The notes beneath the pieces were generated by a model that saw only the letters and a program-made list of their open reading frames with translations, was not told the DNA's origin and did no database searches. From the NCBI RefSeq assembly GCF_901001135.1, contig NC_042616.1:538444135-538508134 (forward strand): DNA of 64,000 nucleotides, in the 5' to 3' direction. A program made the position numbers and the translations under genes. This document shows, in pieces, positions 12,126-22,103 of the stretch (positions are counted from its first letter, which is position 1; each line of letters opens with the position of its first letter). The stretch is from Rhinatrema bivittatum (lineage: Eukaryota > Chordata > Amphibia > Gymnophiona > Rhinatrematidae).

Positions 12126-12728
12126 TAGAGATGTGAATCAGAACCGGTATCGGTTCGGATTCCGGTTCCGATGCACATCGGCTTCGCCTGAGCCGATAAC
12201 CAAAAAATACAGCCGACTCTTTAAAATGACATGTGACAGGGTATCCGTGCCATTGGCCAGTCCCTGCCACATGGTAGGAGCAATGGACGGCCGGCGCCAT
12301 ATTTAAAAATGGCGTGGGCCATCCAGTGCACCTACCATGTGACAGGGGCCGACCAATGGCACCAATAGCCCCTGTCACATGGTAAGAGCAAAGGGCCATC
12401 GGCGCCATTTTGATTAGTGGCAGCTGACAGCCCGAGTGCAGAAGAATGCTCCCGGCACCACCACTGGACCACCAGGTATTTAAAAAAAAAATTTTTGGGG
12501 GGGGTCTGGAGGGTGGGGTGGGGTGATACTAACAAACTCATTTTAAAGGGTCAGGTTGTGTTTTTAGGTTGTGTCCTTTCTTCCCGCCCCCCCCATAACG
12601 ATAAGAAAACCCACTAAATTAATCGTGGGGTTTCCTATCGCTATCGGGGACCCCCCCCCCCTGATATCTGATGATATTGAAAATATCGGACGATATTTTC
12701 AATCGTCAGATAACGATTCACATCCCTA
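12126..12728. mobile_element. hAT-type MITE with perfect 8-bp target duplication
   Basis: It begins TAGAGATGTGAATC and ends GATTCACATCCCTA. CTTGTGAT is duplicated exactly at 12118-12125 and 12729-12736, the signature of a hAT insertion. The interior repeats the palindromic core of 2479-3177 (CATGTGACAGGG..CCATTGGCCAG and its inverse), while the sub-terminal sequence differs. It encodes nothing recognisable. Confidence 0.85.
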
Positions 12729-12736
12729 CTTGTGAT

Positions 12737-13190
12737 CTTTCTTTTCTTCAGGCTGGCCTGTTCATACTTTGCAGGATTCCTGCTTCTCTTCGGCTATGGG
12801 TACCATGGGATGAGCTCTGCCAAGGCCTCCCCATCTCTATTGCTCTTTCTCTTTGGCCCCAGGTACCATGGAATGGGCTCCAGTGGCCACCCTGTCTCCA
12901 TCTTTTCTCCTTTTCATCAGCTAGCAGCATGTAATGGAAACTACCAAGGCTGCCTTGCTTCTTTTCCCCTTTGATGATCAGCAGGATTGGCTATGCTGGC
13001 CATCTTATCCCCACCACTTCTCTTCGTCATGAGTGGGTCCTACGGAAGGGTTCCAGCAAGATTGCTTTCCTTCTTTTCCTCTTCAGCAGCTGATGGAATG
13101 GGATCTGCAGGCTGTTCAGTATTTTCCCCATGACTCTGTCTAAGGGGAGAAAGAGAGAAGCTGTGAAAGTAGCTGACTTTCCCACTTTAC
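12737..13190. other. Unassigned sequence
   Basis: No gene recognised. The word ggtaccatggg/aatg occurs twice (about 12799 and 12862) within a weak 70-bp duplication. Confidence 0.3.
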
Positions 13191-13312
13191 ATAAGAACAT
13201 AAGATTTGCCAAGCAGGGTCAGACCAAAGGTCCATCAAACCCAGTGTCCTGTTTCCAACAGAAGCCAATCCAGGTCACAAGTACCTGACAGCATCCCAAG
13301 GGGTAGATGTAT
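13191..13312 (-). mobile_element. CR1-type LINE 3' end fragment
   Basis: It begins acataagaacataag, then gggtcagaccaaaggtcca, tgtcctgtttccaacag and cctgacagcatccc. This is the same 3' segment that ends the longer CR1 at 33264-34640. Only the 3' non-coding tail remains. Confidence 0.8.
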
Positions 13313-15022
13313 AACCAGTGCGTCATCCATTGAGGGAGGTGGTGTAGGATCTGGTACCACCATCCCACTGTGCCACACCATCTGTAGGAGGGCAATGCTG
13401 ACTTCTGGTTCTGGTGCTACTGATACTGCACTCTCAGCCCTATGTTTTATGCTCTTTTTCCCTTCTTTAGGCTGGTGGTGTCTTATGCTTTTTTATAGGT
13501 AACAGTTGCATGGTCTTCAACTCTTGCGCATGCGTGCAACACACTGCTATCATTCTTCTATCCTGCAGATATTTCTTTCTGTTCATTGTTTCACACACCC
13601 TAGCTCAAGTGCACTCAGTCCTAACTATCACTCTCACTCAAGCTGATGCATCTTTTGATTTGGGGCAACACCACTTCTGGCAAATTATTTTTGGAAGGCT
13701 TAGCTTCCCCAAGGCTCTTATACATGCTGCTCATAAAAACTTAATAACATTAAAGGAACTTATCTTACCCATGAGACAATAATAATAATTTCAATTTATA
13801 CAATGACCTGCATCTAAACAGTAGTCCCTTATCTTTCATAATAAGAGCATTTTATAAACATGCATGCAGCCACCTCAGAGGTGGATGGCTGTACAATTGT
13901 TTGAAACGTTTGTATCTTGCTTGCCAGCTTCAAAAAGGGAAAGTTTAAACAATTTATAATATATTATAATATTATAAATTACAATTTGATGAACTGAGAG
14001 ATAAGCACTGCCAAGTTTATTAAAATGACAAGTTCAAGTCAAATCAACCTTTAATTAATCCTAGAAATTAAAGTTTGGCATGCAAATAAATTGGAGAAAA
14101 AATGTTAGGCTATAGTCAAAACAAATCTCTAAGTATCTACATGAAAAATATGCTCCGAGTCTTTCAGAGGCCTAAAGTTATTAAGTGGTATGTAAACAGT
14201 GGTATCATCTATGCTGTGCAACGTGCCAAGTCACACATGCTTTCTGGTGACTTCTGTTCCTGAAAACAAGACTTGTACTTTTGACTACAAGCACACATGG
14301 GTCAGCTGGCATAGCTAGCAATGTGTGCAGTGGCTCTGGGCCCAGTTCAAATTCCAGTTCAGGGTAAAGCTCGACAAGGCTTCCAAATTGGCGTAATTGA
14401 AATTTTGAGCCGCGGTGTGTCAAAGTCAGCTGTGAATTCAAATAATTTGTAACAACAAAGAAGATAATGGCACAGTCAAATATTTGACAAGCTTCAGTCG
14501 AAGAATGGAAAGGGACATTTTCCACAAAAAAGGAATTTCAGGGACACAGGATCATGGCATGAAATTGAAAGGAGGAAGGAAGGTTCAGAGGAAACAATGA
14601 GAAAATACTTCTTTACTGGATCTAGCATGTCTGAGGTATTGGGAGGTTATGTGAGGATTTAGCATAGTGCTGCACCTGCACACATCTAGTCTACTTCAAC
14701 AAGGGTTCAATAAGTAGATTCCATCCTTGGAATGGACTCCCTGACCAGCCTGCAATTATGATGATATGGGAAGGCAGTGATAACCTTCAAGTCCTGGTCA
14801 AGCAGTGATAAGCTGCTGGATTTAATTTATAGAACTGAACATCGTAGGGAACTGTTTATCTTTAAACAGAGAATCATTTCCATTTGGTTTCCAAATACGT
14901 TGCATGGAACTGAGATTAATAAGATTCCTGGGTGAAATTTTGAACTGTATTAAAATCTGAAGTATTACCGCGTATCTACCTTAAAATAAAAGCAAGTTCT
15001 TGAAAACACAGACATATATCTT
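13313..15022. other. Unassigned, largely unique-looking sequence
   Basis: No gene or recognised repeat. AT-rich around 13760-14150. Short open frames have no recognised domain. Confidence 0.3.
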
Positions 15023-15216
15023 ATTTCTTTGATGTTAAAAGGATAAACTTTATATATATATATATAGTAACTTTTATTTTATTAACTTGTAACTGGTCAT
15101 GGCCTTAACATGGTCGCACAATTTTGCTCTGGTAACTCAAGATTTAAGGGTAACTCAAGATTTAAAAACTTGACCTCCAGTGGAGAAGCAGTTTATCCTT
15201 TTAACATCAAAGAAAT
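15023..15216. repeat. Inverted repeat with perfect 27-bp arms
   Basis: Arms at 15023-15049 and 15190-15216 are perfect reverse complements (left arm starts ATTTCTTTGATGTTAAAAGG). They enclose about 140 bases, and TA-dinucleotide runs follow each arm (15050-15066, 15212-15226). This could be a very short MITE or another hairpin-forming repeat. No coding. Confidence 0.85.
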
Positions 15217-15226
15217 ATATATATAT

Positions 15227-16080
15227 AGATAGACAGATAGATTTTATGCATATTCATTGCGGATATCCTCAAACTCTAACTGGCTATGGGATCATCAGGA
15301 TAGGTTTGGGAAGCCAGGTAGTAAGCATCTGAATGTTTGTATCATATCTTTTCTTCCATCTAAAGAGAAAATTATTGATTTTTCTTTCTTTCTTTCCCAG
15401 TTTATAAACTGGCTCTCTAAATGAGACTGCAAGGCAGTGTACAAATAAATGCATTGACAAAAAGACATTAGCAACCAAACAACTTATGCAGTGAAATCAA
15501 ATGAAAGCTTTTGAAAAAAAGCCATGTAGTGCATCATTTTAGAAATGCAGAGAAATCATCTGTTAAGGTTAATGCACTGCACAGAGCAGGATCTGCAATG
15601 AAAATTCCTGTAGCTTGGTCTCAATGAATTTAACATCCAGAGTTTTAAGCAAAGCTTGCTGAGTGGAGTGTAAATAAATATTATTTGCAAGATAAGATGG
15701 AGCACAATCATGTAAGGCATGAAATAGCACACACAGAAGATTGAGGACCAGGTGAATGTGGCCGTGAAGTTTTGCTTTGGTAATTCGGACGAGCTGCTGT
15801 ACTGTGCATTGTCTATAATCTAGGAATTGCTCTGAATTTCCAAAAAGCTTCAGTGATCTGGATCTTCAGGAGTCAAACTGGAACTTTCCAAATCAAAGGC
15901 AGAGATGCGACCAGTGAATTACAATGACAGGCCCTAACAATTTTTGGACTCTTAGAAAATTATTATTTTTCTTAATGACTGAAAACAGGATTGTCATGAT
16001 ATGAGCTAGCAGCCTTCTCACTCTGGAGCCTTGACAACAGTACTAATTTTTAGATAGAGATGAATGGAGACCTACACCCC
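15227..16080. other. Unassigned sequence
   Basis: No gene recognised; ordinary AT-rich sequence with short gata repeats at 15226-15241. Confidence 0.3.
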
Positions 16081-16203
16081 ATTCACAAAGGCGCATTAAC
16101 ATATCAGCATGTGGAAATGCACATTATCACAGATCCTATTAATTCCAGTGGGGGCCTGTTTAATAATCATTCATATTTTCCACATTAATGGACCTTTGTG
16201 AAT
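16081..16203. mobile_element. Very short MITE, 123 bp
   Basis: The 19-bp ends ATTCACAAAGGCGCATTAA and the inverse of TTAATGGACCTTTGTGAAT pair with two mismatches. AT-rich centre, no coding. I see no secure target duplication. Confidence 0.65.
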
Positions 16204-16294
16204 AGAGGCGCTGGTTCTTCTTTTCCTAAGAGAATGTCTTAGGGCTGCCAGAGCTGTCTGATATATCAGGCCTATGAATCATTCTTAACGATAG

Positions 16295-18011
16295 GAGGAT
16301 GAATAGCCTAGTGGTTAGAGCAGTGGGCTAGACCAGGGTTCAAGTCTTGCTGTCACTCCTTGTGAGCTTGGGCAAGTCACTTTACCCCATTGCCTCAGGT
16401 ACAAACTTACAGGTCTATCCAGTAACGAGCGGTAGGAAGAGCTGCGTTCGTGCCCAGCGCACCCGCAGTTGCTGTACGCACAGTGCAGCTCACCTACCGC
16501 TCAATCCTGTATGTAAATAGCTTGCAAATGCAAGCTGCGTCTAAGAAGCGTCCGTGAAGTGTTAGGCCCGCGCAACCCATTTTACTGTATAGAGCGCTAT
16601 ACAGTATCCTGGGTGTGCGGGCCTAACGCTTCACGGACACGCTGGTATCTGTCATTTCAAATGTCATTTGAAATGACAGATACCAGGAAGTCGGGATTGC
16701 CAGTCCCCTCTCCCCTCCTCCCGAAGCAGGGTGCGAAAAGCAGCCTTGCTCCGGGAGGAGGGAAGAAGGGACTGGCAGTACGAAGCGGCGAAGCGACTTA
16801 CTTTTTGCACCCCCCTCCGGACATCGGACGACCTCTCCAGCCTCCAGCTGCTCGCGAAGATGGACGCCTGCACGGCCGCTGAAGACATGACATCACGACA
16901 TGTGATGTCACGTCTTCAGCGGCCGTGCAGGTGTCCATCTTCGCGAGCAGCTGGAGGCAGGAGAGGTCGCTTTACACTGCCAGTCCCCTCTCCCCTCCTC
17001 CCGAAGCAGGGCGCGAAAAGCAGCCTTGCTCCGGGAGGAGGGAAGAAGGGACTGGCAGTGTAAAGCGGCGAAGCGACTTACTTTTTGCAGCCCCCTCCGG
17101 ACATTGGACATCGGACGACCTCTCCTGCCTCCAGCTGCTTGCGAAGATGGACGCCTGCACGGCCGCTGAAGACGTGACGTCACGACGTTTGGCATCACGG
17201 CATGTGACGTCACGTCTTCAGCGGCCGTGCAGGCGTCCATCTTCGCGAGCAGCTGGAGGCAGGAGAGGTCGTCCGATGTCCGGAAGGGGGTGCAAAAAGT
17301 AAGTCGCTTCGCCGCTTTACATTGCCAGTCCCTTCTTCCCTCCTCCCGGAGCAAGGCTGCTTTTCGCACCCTGCTTCGGGAGGAGGGGAGAGGGGACTGG
17401 CACGGGGGAAGCCACGATGTCCGGAGGGGGCTGCAAAAGTAAGTCGCCGAGCGTAGGATTGCCCGTCCTCTCCCCTCTCTCTCTTGCAACTTTTTTTTCG
17501 CTTTTTTTTTGCTTCGGGAGGAGGGGAGAGGACTGGGGCTGCTCCGGAGACCAGCATCCATGGACGCGGCCAGGGCAGGTGAGCGGGGGCTGGGGGAAAG
17601 CTTGCCGCCTACCCTTACCCCTGCCTCTAACGCAGGGGTAAGGGTAGGCGGTAAGTTATCAGGTTAAACGCGCGGCAAAACGGCAGGGTAAAATAGTGAT
17701 AGTCGGGGCGCGGGTTACTGGATGCTAGGGAATAGCTAATTCGCTCGTTTACATGCAATATACAATTATACAGGCCGCGTGCGGAAGGGGTTGCCCGGGG
17801 ATTTTAGGACGCGGTAAGTGTAGGTTAAAGGGGGTTGTGGATCACAGGAAGGGCTAACGCGGCCAGCAAGTGAGTAGAACGCGGGTTAGGAGCGGGGTAA
17901 ACGCGGCCGCACTTTACTGGATAGACCTGTTAGATTGTAAGCCCTCTGGGGATAAGGAAATACCTACAGTACCTGAATGTGATATCTCAGATCAAATGTC
18001 AATAAATAAAA
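16295..18011 (+). mobile_element. tRNA-derived SINE, split by a DNA element
   Basis: The SINE occupies about 16295-16409 and 17933-18011. The head has an A-box-like TAGCCTAGTGG (16304-16314) and a B-box GGTTCAAGTC (16337-16346), the internal RNA polymerase III promoter layout. The body reads ggcaagtcactttacccc...cctcaggtacaaactta, then continues after the insertion as gattgtaagccctctggggataag...acctgaatgt, ending (AATA)n. Relatives on the minus strand lie at 48183-48384 and 51574-51722. It is not a tRNA gene: no cloverleaf follows the head. Confidence 0.8.
16410..17929. mobile_element. 1.52-kb GC-rich foldback DNA element in the SINE
   Basis: The ends are a perfect 16-bp inverted repeat, CAGGTCTATCCAGTAA. 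TTA is duplicated at 16407-16409 and 17930-17932. Deleting the element restores the SINE reading acaaactta|gattgtaag. The interior is built of stacked palindromes: P1 at 16699-16777, 16979-17057 and 17324-17402; P2 at 16829-16969 and 17116-17271. P2b carries two TGACGTCA words (17175-17182, 17205-17212). There is no transposase; long open frames on both strands are side effects of GC-rich palindromes. The 3-bp duplication suggests a Harbinger relative, by inference. Confidence 0.85.
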
Positions 18012-19014
18012 GTGACTGTGATAGAGATATTTGCATTTAATTGTTATTTGCAGGTATGCTAACCTGGTTTGAGTTTTTTAAGTATTGGACAGAGTTGGAA
18101 ATTAAGCATATCGTCTGAATTACCAGTCACTTCCAAGTGAGTCCTGAGGAATTAATTGTGTTTGCATAGACTATATTTTCAACCCTTCAGAAGCCTTGAA
18201 TCTCGTTGCAGGTAGTACACTGGGAGAACAATTTTCTAAGATAATGAAGTAGTTCCCTGGTTGAAAATTAACCCCCCCCGAACAGCTAAATTTACATGCA
18301 GGGCTTTCACACCAAGGGCACCTCTGGATGGATTAAAAAAGAGACATTCACAGGGGTGTGTTTAGATCAGGGGAGTTGATCAAGCACGTAGATTTAGATT
18401 TTCAAATCAACATGTGATGATTCACTTCTGTTCTGCCACCATCAGGCAAAGCAGGTGCAAAGTAGTCCGGCATTTGTTTTTAAACCTCCTAAGCTATTAT
18501 GAAAAGGACCCTACCAGATTGTTTCCCTTGGAAAATTGCCTATAAGATCTGCAAGTACAAACAGTAGCAATATACTTTGCCCTTGTATCAAAAAGTACTG
18601 CAGACACAGGACTTAAACTGTTTCAAGTTTATGCTCAGTGTTAAATACTGAAATCAGTGAATGAATGTGGTGAACTTGTATCTGCAGAGAAGGTGTTGAA
18701 TAATACAAAATGTTGTCACACCAGAAATCTTTGTGCACAATTTTTATAAAATACTAGTGCAAGGCTTGGAGAAAAAAAATATATACCCAGTCAATATTTT
18801 CTTTTCGGACTTGTTTTAGAAAAGCTTTTCTTCTAATTTGACTCAGGTGGAAGAAGCCTTTTTATAAATCAGGCCAGAAGTCTCTCCTTTTTTCTCTCTC
18901 CTCCTCGTGTGATTTTTCTCTCAGTGGCCTGCAGCTACAGACTTGAATGCAAAAATATGACCGCATTCCTTCTAGGAAACCTTTAGCAAGATATAGGAAC
19001 AATTTAGCAGCTGT
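18012..19014. other. Unassigned, unique-looking sequence
   Basis: No gene or known repeat recognised. It is moderately AT-rich, with a CT-rich run at about 18880-18925. Confidence 0.3.
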
Positions 19015-19030
19015 CCAGCAGGGGGCGCTG
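19015..19030 (+). promoter_or_regulatory. Consensus CTCF-binding motif
   Basis: CCAGCAGGGGGCGCTG matches the vertebrate CTCF core consensus at every strongly constrained position (CCAsyAGrkGGCr). It lies in non-repetitive-looking sequence rather than in an obvious transposon. CTCF marks chromatin loop anchors and insulators, and motif orientation matters for loops. Occupancy cannot be read from sequence. Confidence 0.7.
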
Positions 19031-20454
19031 CAGAAATCAGCAAGAAAGCCAGGACTGGGAAATAGGAGCAAGTCAGATGCTGAAGGAATGGATTGCAATA
19101 GTATGTTTTTTGTTTTTTTTTATTTGTCACCTCTTTTATTTTTAATCACAATGGGTAGTAATTTTCAAACAGCTTGCATAAAAAAGTTGGTAAAAGCACA
19201 CGTCAGTTACCCCAGTTTTCAAAGTGTATTTAGATGGATAAGTCCACTTTAAAAATCATCCCACCAAAACTACCCCAGACAAGTTATACCTGCTAAAACA
19301 TCCGTACAAATTTTCCCTGAAATGTAGCATACATGTGTTTTTAAATATGAAAGTATGCCCATAAGTCTAAACCTCTCCCCAGTATTGCCCTCAGGAACAC
19401 CTTTGCTCAGTCCAGGTAAACCTACATAAGAGCATGACACACGCTCAGACGTTTGCACACATATCAAATGGACAATTTTGTTACAGGCCGTATCTGGATG
19501 TAAAACATTGTTTTACATCCAGAACTCCCTTTGGAAATGACCTGCTGTATGTAATACACTGGTGACACTTATACAAATTCTCATTCCAATAAAGTTTCCT
19601 GACTCTGAAAGCCATTACAAAGTGCCAAGGTAAAAAATATGAACTAAGCAAAAGCAAAAAAAATCTCTCCCTGGGGGTACCAAGATGTTGTCTGTGAAAA
19701 CTCCTCTTCTTGCTGGTTTTTATTCTTTATTTTTTTCCGTTTTCCTTATGTTATGTTTAGGTATAAAGGAAGGCCCAGTGTTACCCCTCTGTATCCTCGC
19801 AGACCACATTGTCCAGACAACTGTTCCCTCCAAGAATGAGTCACTGGGAATACAGACAAGGAAGATGCTGCCACCGGCCCTTCCTGACTCAGATATCTCT
19901 CCTTTAGCATGGATGGGAGGGAGTTCCTCATGGACCCAGCTGCATGGAGATGTTCCCACAGAATCAGAGTGCTGGTGGGGACTAATGGCGTTGGCTTCCC
20001 ACACTGAGTGCAGCAGTGGAAGAAGCTGCTGGAGTGATGTGGGCTGACAGGAGAGAGCCCACGAAGAGGAGGCAGAGAGCTCAGGGTCTCCTAAAGAAAA
20101 TGTATTTTATTTACAAATATTTGATATTCCATTTTTTTCCAAGAACTGTGTCAGAGCAGTGAATGGGCTCACTGGTCTTCAGTCCTGGAGTGGGAGTCCC
20201 TCAGAGGTTCCAGCAAAAAGAGGTCCTTACTGCAACTAAACTCCAAGAGACCTTCTGGCAGGGAGTGCTCAGAGGAGTCTCCCCTCATAAAGCAAAAACC
20301 TGATGAGGCAGGGAAGCCTCACCAAGGAGGAAAAAACATTCATCCTTACTGCTCTGTGTCTGTCCTGAACTGACACTAGCCCACTCATGATTTTATACAT
20401 TTCAATCATTAATGTAAATATCTATATATCAGAGAGTTCTTCTCCTGTACAGCC
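19031..20454. other. Unassigned sequence, part MITE-like
   Basis: Positions about 19150-19490 have the style of other MITEs here (attttcaaacagcttgcataa; repeated cacacgt/catacatgtg words), but the ends are not clear. A 120-codon plus-strand frame at 19685-20047 has a hydrophobic N-terminus but no homology I recognise, so I do not call it a gene. Confidence 0.3.
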
Positions 20455-20830
20455 TGCTGTTAAGTATAATGATGTACCGGTATCTCTTGTAATTCCTCTT
20501 GACTCAAGTTGAATGCCGCCTTCTCCTTCTCTTCATCTATTCCCTTTGGAGGAGGCAGGCCTCGGGTTTTAGCCAGGTTATAAAGTATGTAGCAGGATAG
20601 AAAGATCTCACAGACCTTTGTGAGGTTATAGAGAAGGCAGCCCCCAGATCTGTCCAGGCAGCAGAAACATGTTTTGAGGAGGAGGAGGAGAAACATGATC
20701 TGCCGGTGGTCCCTAGTGTAGCGAGCATCTACTGTGGTCTGTGGGTTAGCTAGCGGGATCATGAGCCAGATTTTGAGTGGACATCCCCTATCACCTATAG
20801 AGGAGAAGGCAGAGAAGAACAGAATTAGAT
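20455..20830 (-). pseudogene. Harbinger transposase C-terminal exon, broken
   Basis: On the minus strand the frame reads GDRGCPLKIWLMIPLANPQT...ARYTRDH...LLKTCFCCLDRSGG-LLYN--KVCEIFLSCYILYNLAKTRGLP. This is the C-terminal part of a HARBI1-like DDE transposase (family pattern GDSGYPL-PWL-TPL-NP, ARYN--H, CLD-SGG, VC-II-AC-VLHN). A splice-acceptor-like ctctatag precedes the first codon (near 20799). The segment normally carrying the catalytic Glu (R---VVER-G-LK) is replaced by a frame-shifted stretch, so the enzyme would be dead. It is related to 46930-47250. The downstream part (20460-20540) is acidic and Glu/Gln-rich. Confidence 0.8.
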
Positions 20831-21690
20831 ATCCTTTAATGTTAGATTGTGGAGCAATTACCGGTTGAAGTTAGAGTGGGCGCAGGCCGAAAAGATCTAT
20901 CTTCCTCCCCCCCCCCCCCCCACACACTCAGGGAATCCTGGAGAATAATATGCAAACCATCACATGGGAAGGTTTAACATCAGAGACTGTGTTTGAGATA
21001 TGGGCTTTAGGGACCTCTGTCCAGGACTATTTGCCCAAGATATTGATTTAGCTATTCACATGATATGTGTTTCTAACATGAATTGCAGTTCCTCTAGAAA
21101 ATGGGCTAAATTCAGCTCGAAATGCCTGTCCCATCCAAAATGTTTTCAGTTTTGCATCTTGGATTCACATAGATGCATTTCCTGCAAAAAAACGTAATAC
21201 CAATTTAAAGAAAAAAAAATTCAATAACTTTTTCCTTTTTACTGTATCTTTTATTACCCTTAACATACCACGTTATTGTAAAGTAGCATAGTTCCTGTGT
21301 TAATCTATCTGATTACTAGTAAATATGACTAGTCTAGTAGTTATAGTATGGGTGGGATGCAGAATTACTACCTCTGTTTAAGCTTGTCAATATGTCTCCA
21401 AGATGCAGATAAAACAGTGCATTCCTCTCATTTAACTTCAGAGGAAATATCAAATACCCAATTATATGGGTAGAGCTCTTATCCCACCTACTCATATCAC
21501 ACCTTATCACAAAATAACAGATGAGAAAAAGGAAAAAAGTGCAAAACGACGACTATATGTATCATACAGAAAAGGAGACTAGAACCTCATTAACAAGAGT
21601 TACCAAGATACTATATGTAGAATCAGCACTGTTTAATTTGAGTGAGAGCTCCCTTCACTTTATGTAAGAACATTTTCTTTAGAGTTTATA
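20831..21690. other. Harbinger intron remnant, then unassigned sequence
   Basis: Positions 20818-20900 align loosely with the intron next to the second Harbinger copy (gttagatatcctttaggg... at 47221). A C-run of about 14 lies at 20907-20921. The remainder is unassigned. Confidence 0.4.
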
Positions 21691-21699
21691 ACAGTCAGT

Positions 21700-22103
21700 T
21701 ACAACTTCTTCTTGCACTTCTGAATGCTTTATTCAAAGAGAAATCAGCAGTTTTCTCCCACTGTCTATTTTTGACATGTTGAATAAGTGGCAAAGATAAT
21801 GCAGAATTCAACCAAATGAATTGCTTCTGCTGGATCTGTGGAAACTTCCACTTTTCTTCTTTTTCTGCCCTTAGTTGTGCTAAGAAAATACTCATAGCAT
21901 GTTTCATCTGTTTCTGGAACTGCTTTTTTGCCTCCGCCAACAAACTTAGCTTTGCACCTGACATTTGTACTAGAATCTGAATGTAATGGCATTTTGCTGA
22001 ATTCATTCCTAATTGGGCCTTGTTTCCTGGATACCATCAGGATTTTATTGCTTCTTTTGTAACTTAAACAAGAAAAAAATAAACAAATCAATATGCAAGA
22101 CAT
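21700..22103 (-). pseudogene. Possible broken transposase N-terminus
   Basis: Two overlapping minus frames together suggest one ancestral reading: a Lys/Arg-rich start (VSRKQGPIRNEFSKM, about 22030), a basic stretch with a single Cys (NVRCKAK), then a frameshift into AEAKKQFQKQMKHAMSIFLAQL. The layout resembles the N-terminus of BED-finger hAT-like transposases. The zinc-binding set is incomplete and I cannot confirm family membership. It could be chance. Confidence 0.25.

Noticed and set aside
16301..16373. Possible tRNA gene
   Set aside because: A- and B-box-like words are present but no acceptor stem or cloverleaf pairs up, and the sequence continues as a SINE body seen in two other copies.
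16908..17561. 217-codon open frame on the minus strand, and several overlapping ones
   Set aside because: They lie wholly in the GC-rich palindromic foldback element. Open frames exist on both strands because of base composition and inverted duplication, and no domain is visible.
19685..20047. Possible secreted protein gene, 120 codons
   Set aside because: A hydrophobic start alone is weak. There is no recognised domain, no convincing splice signals and no supporting neighbour. A protein search or RNA reads could revive it.
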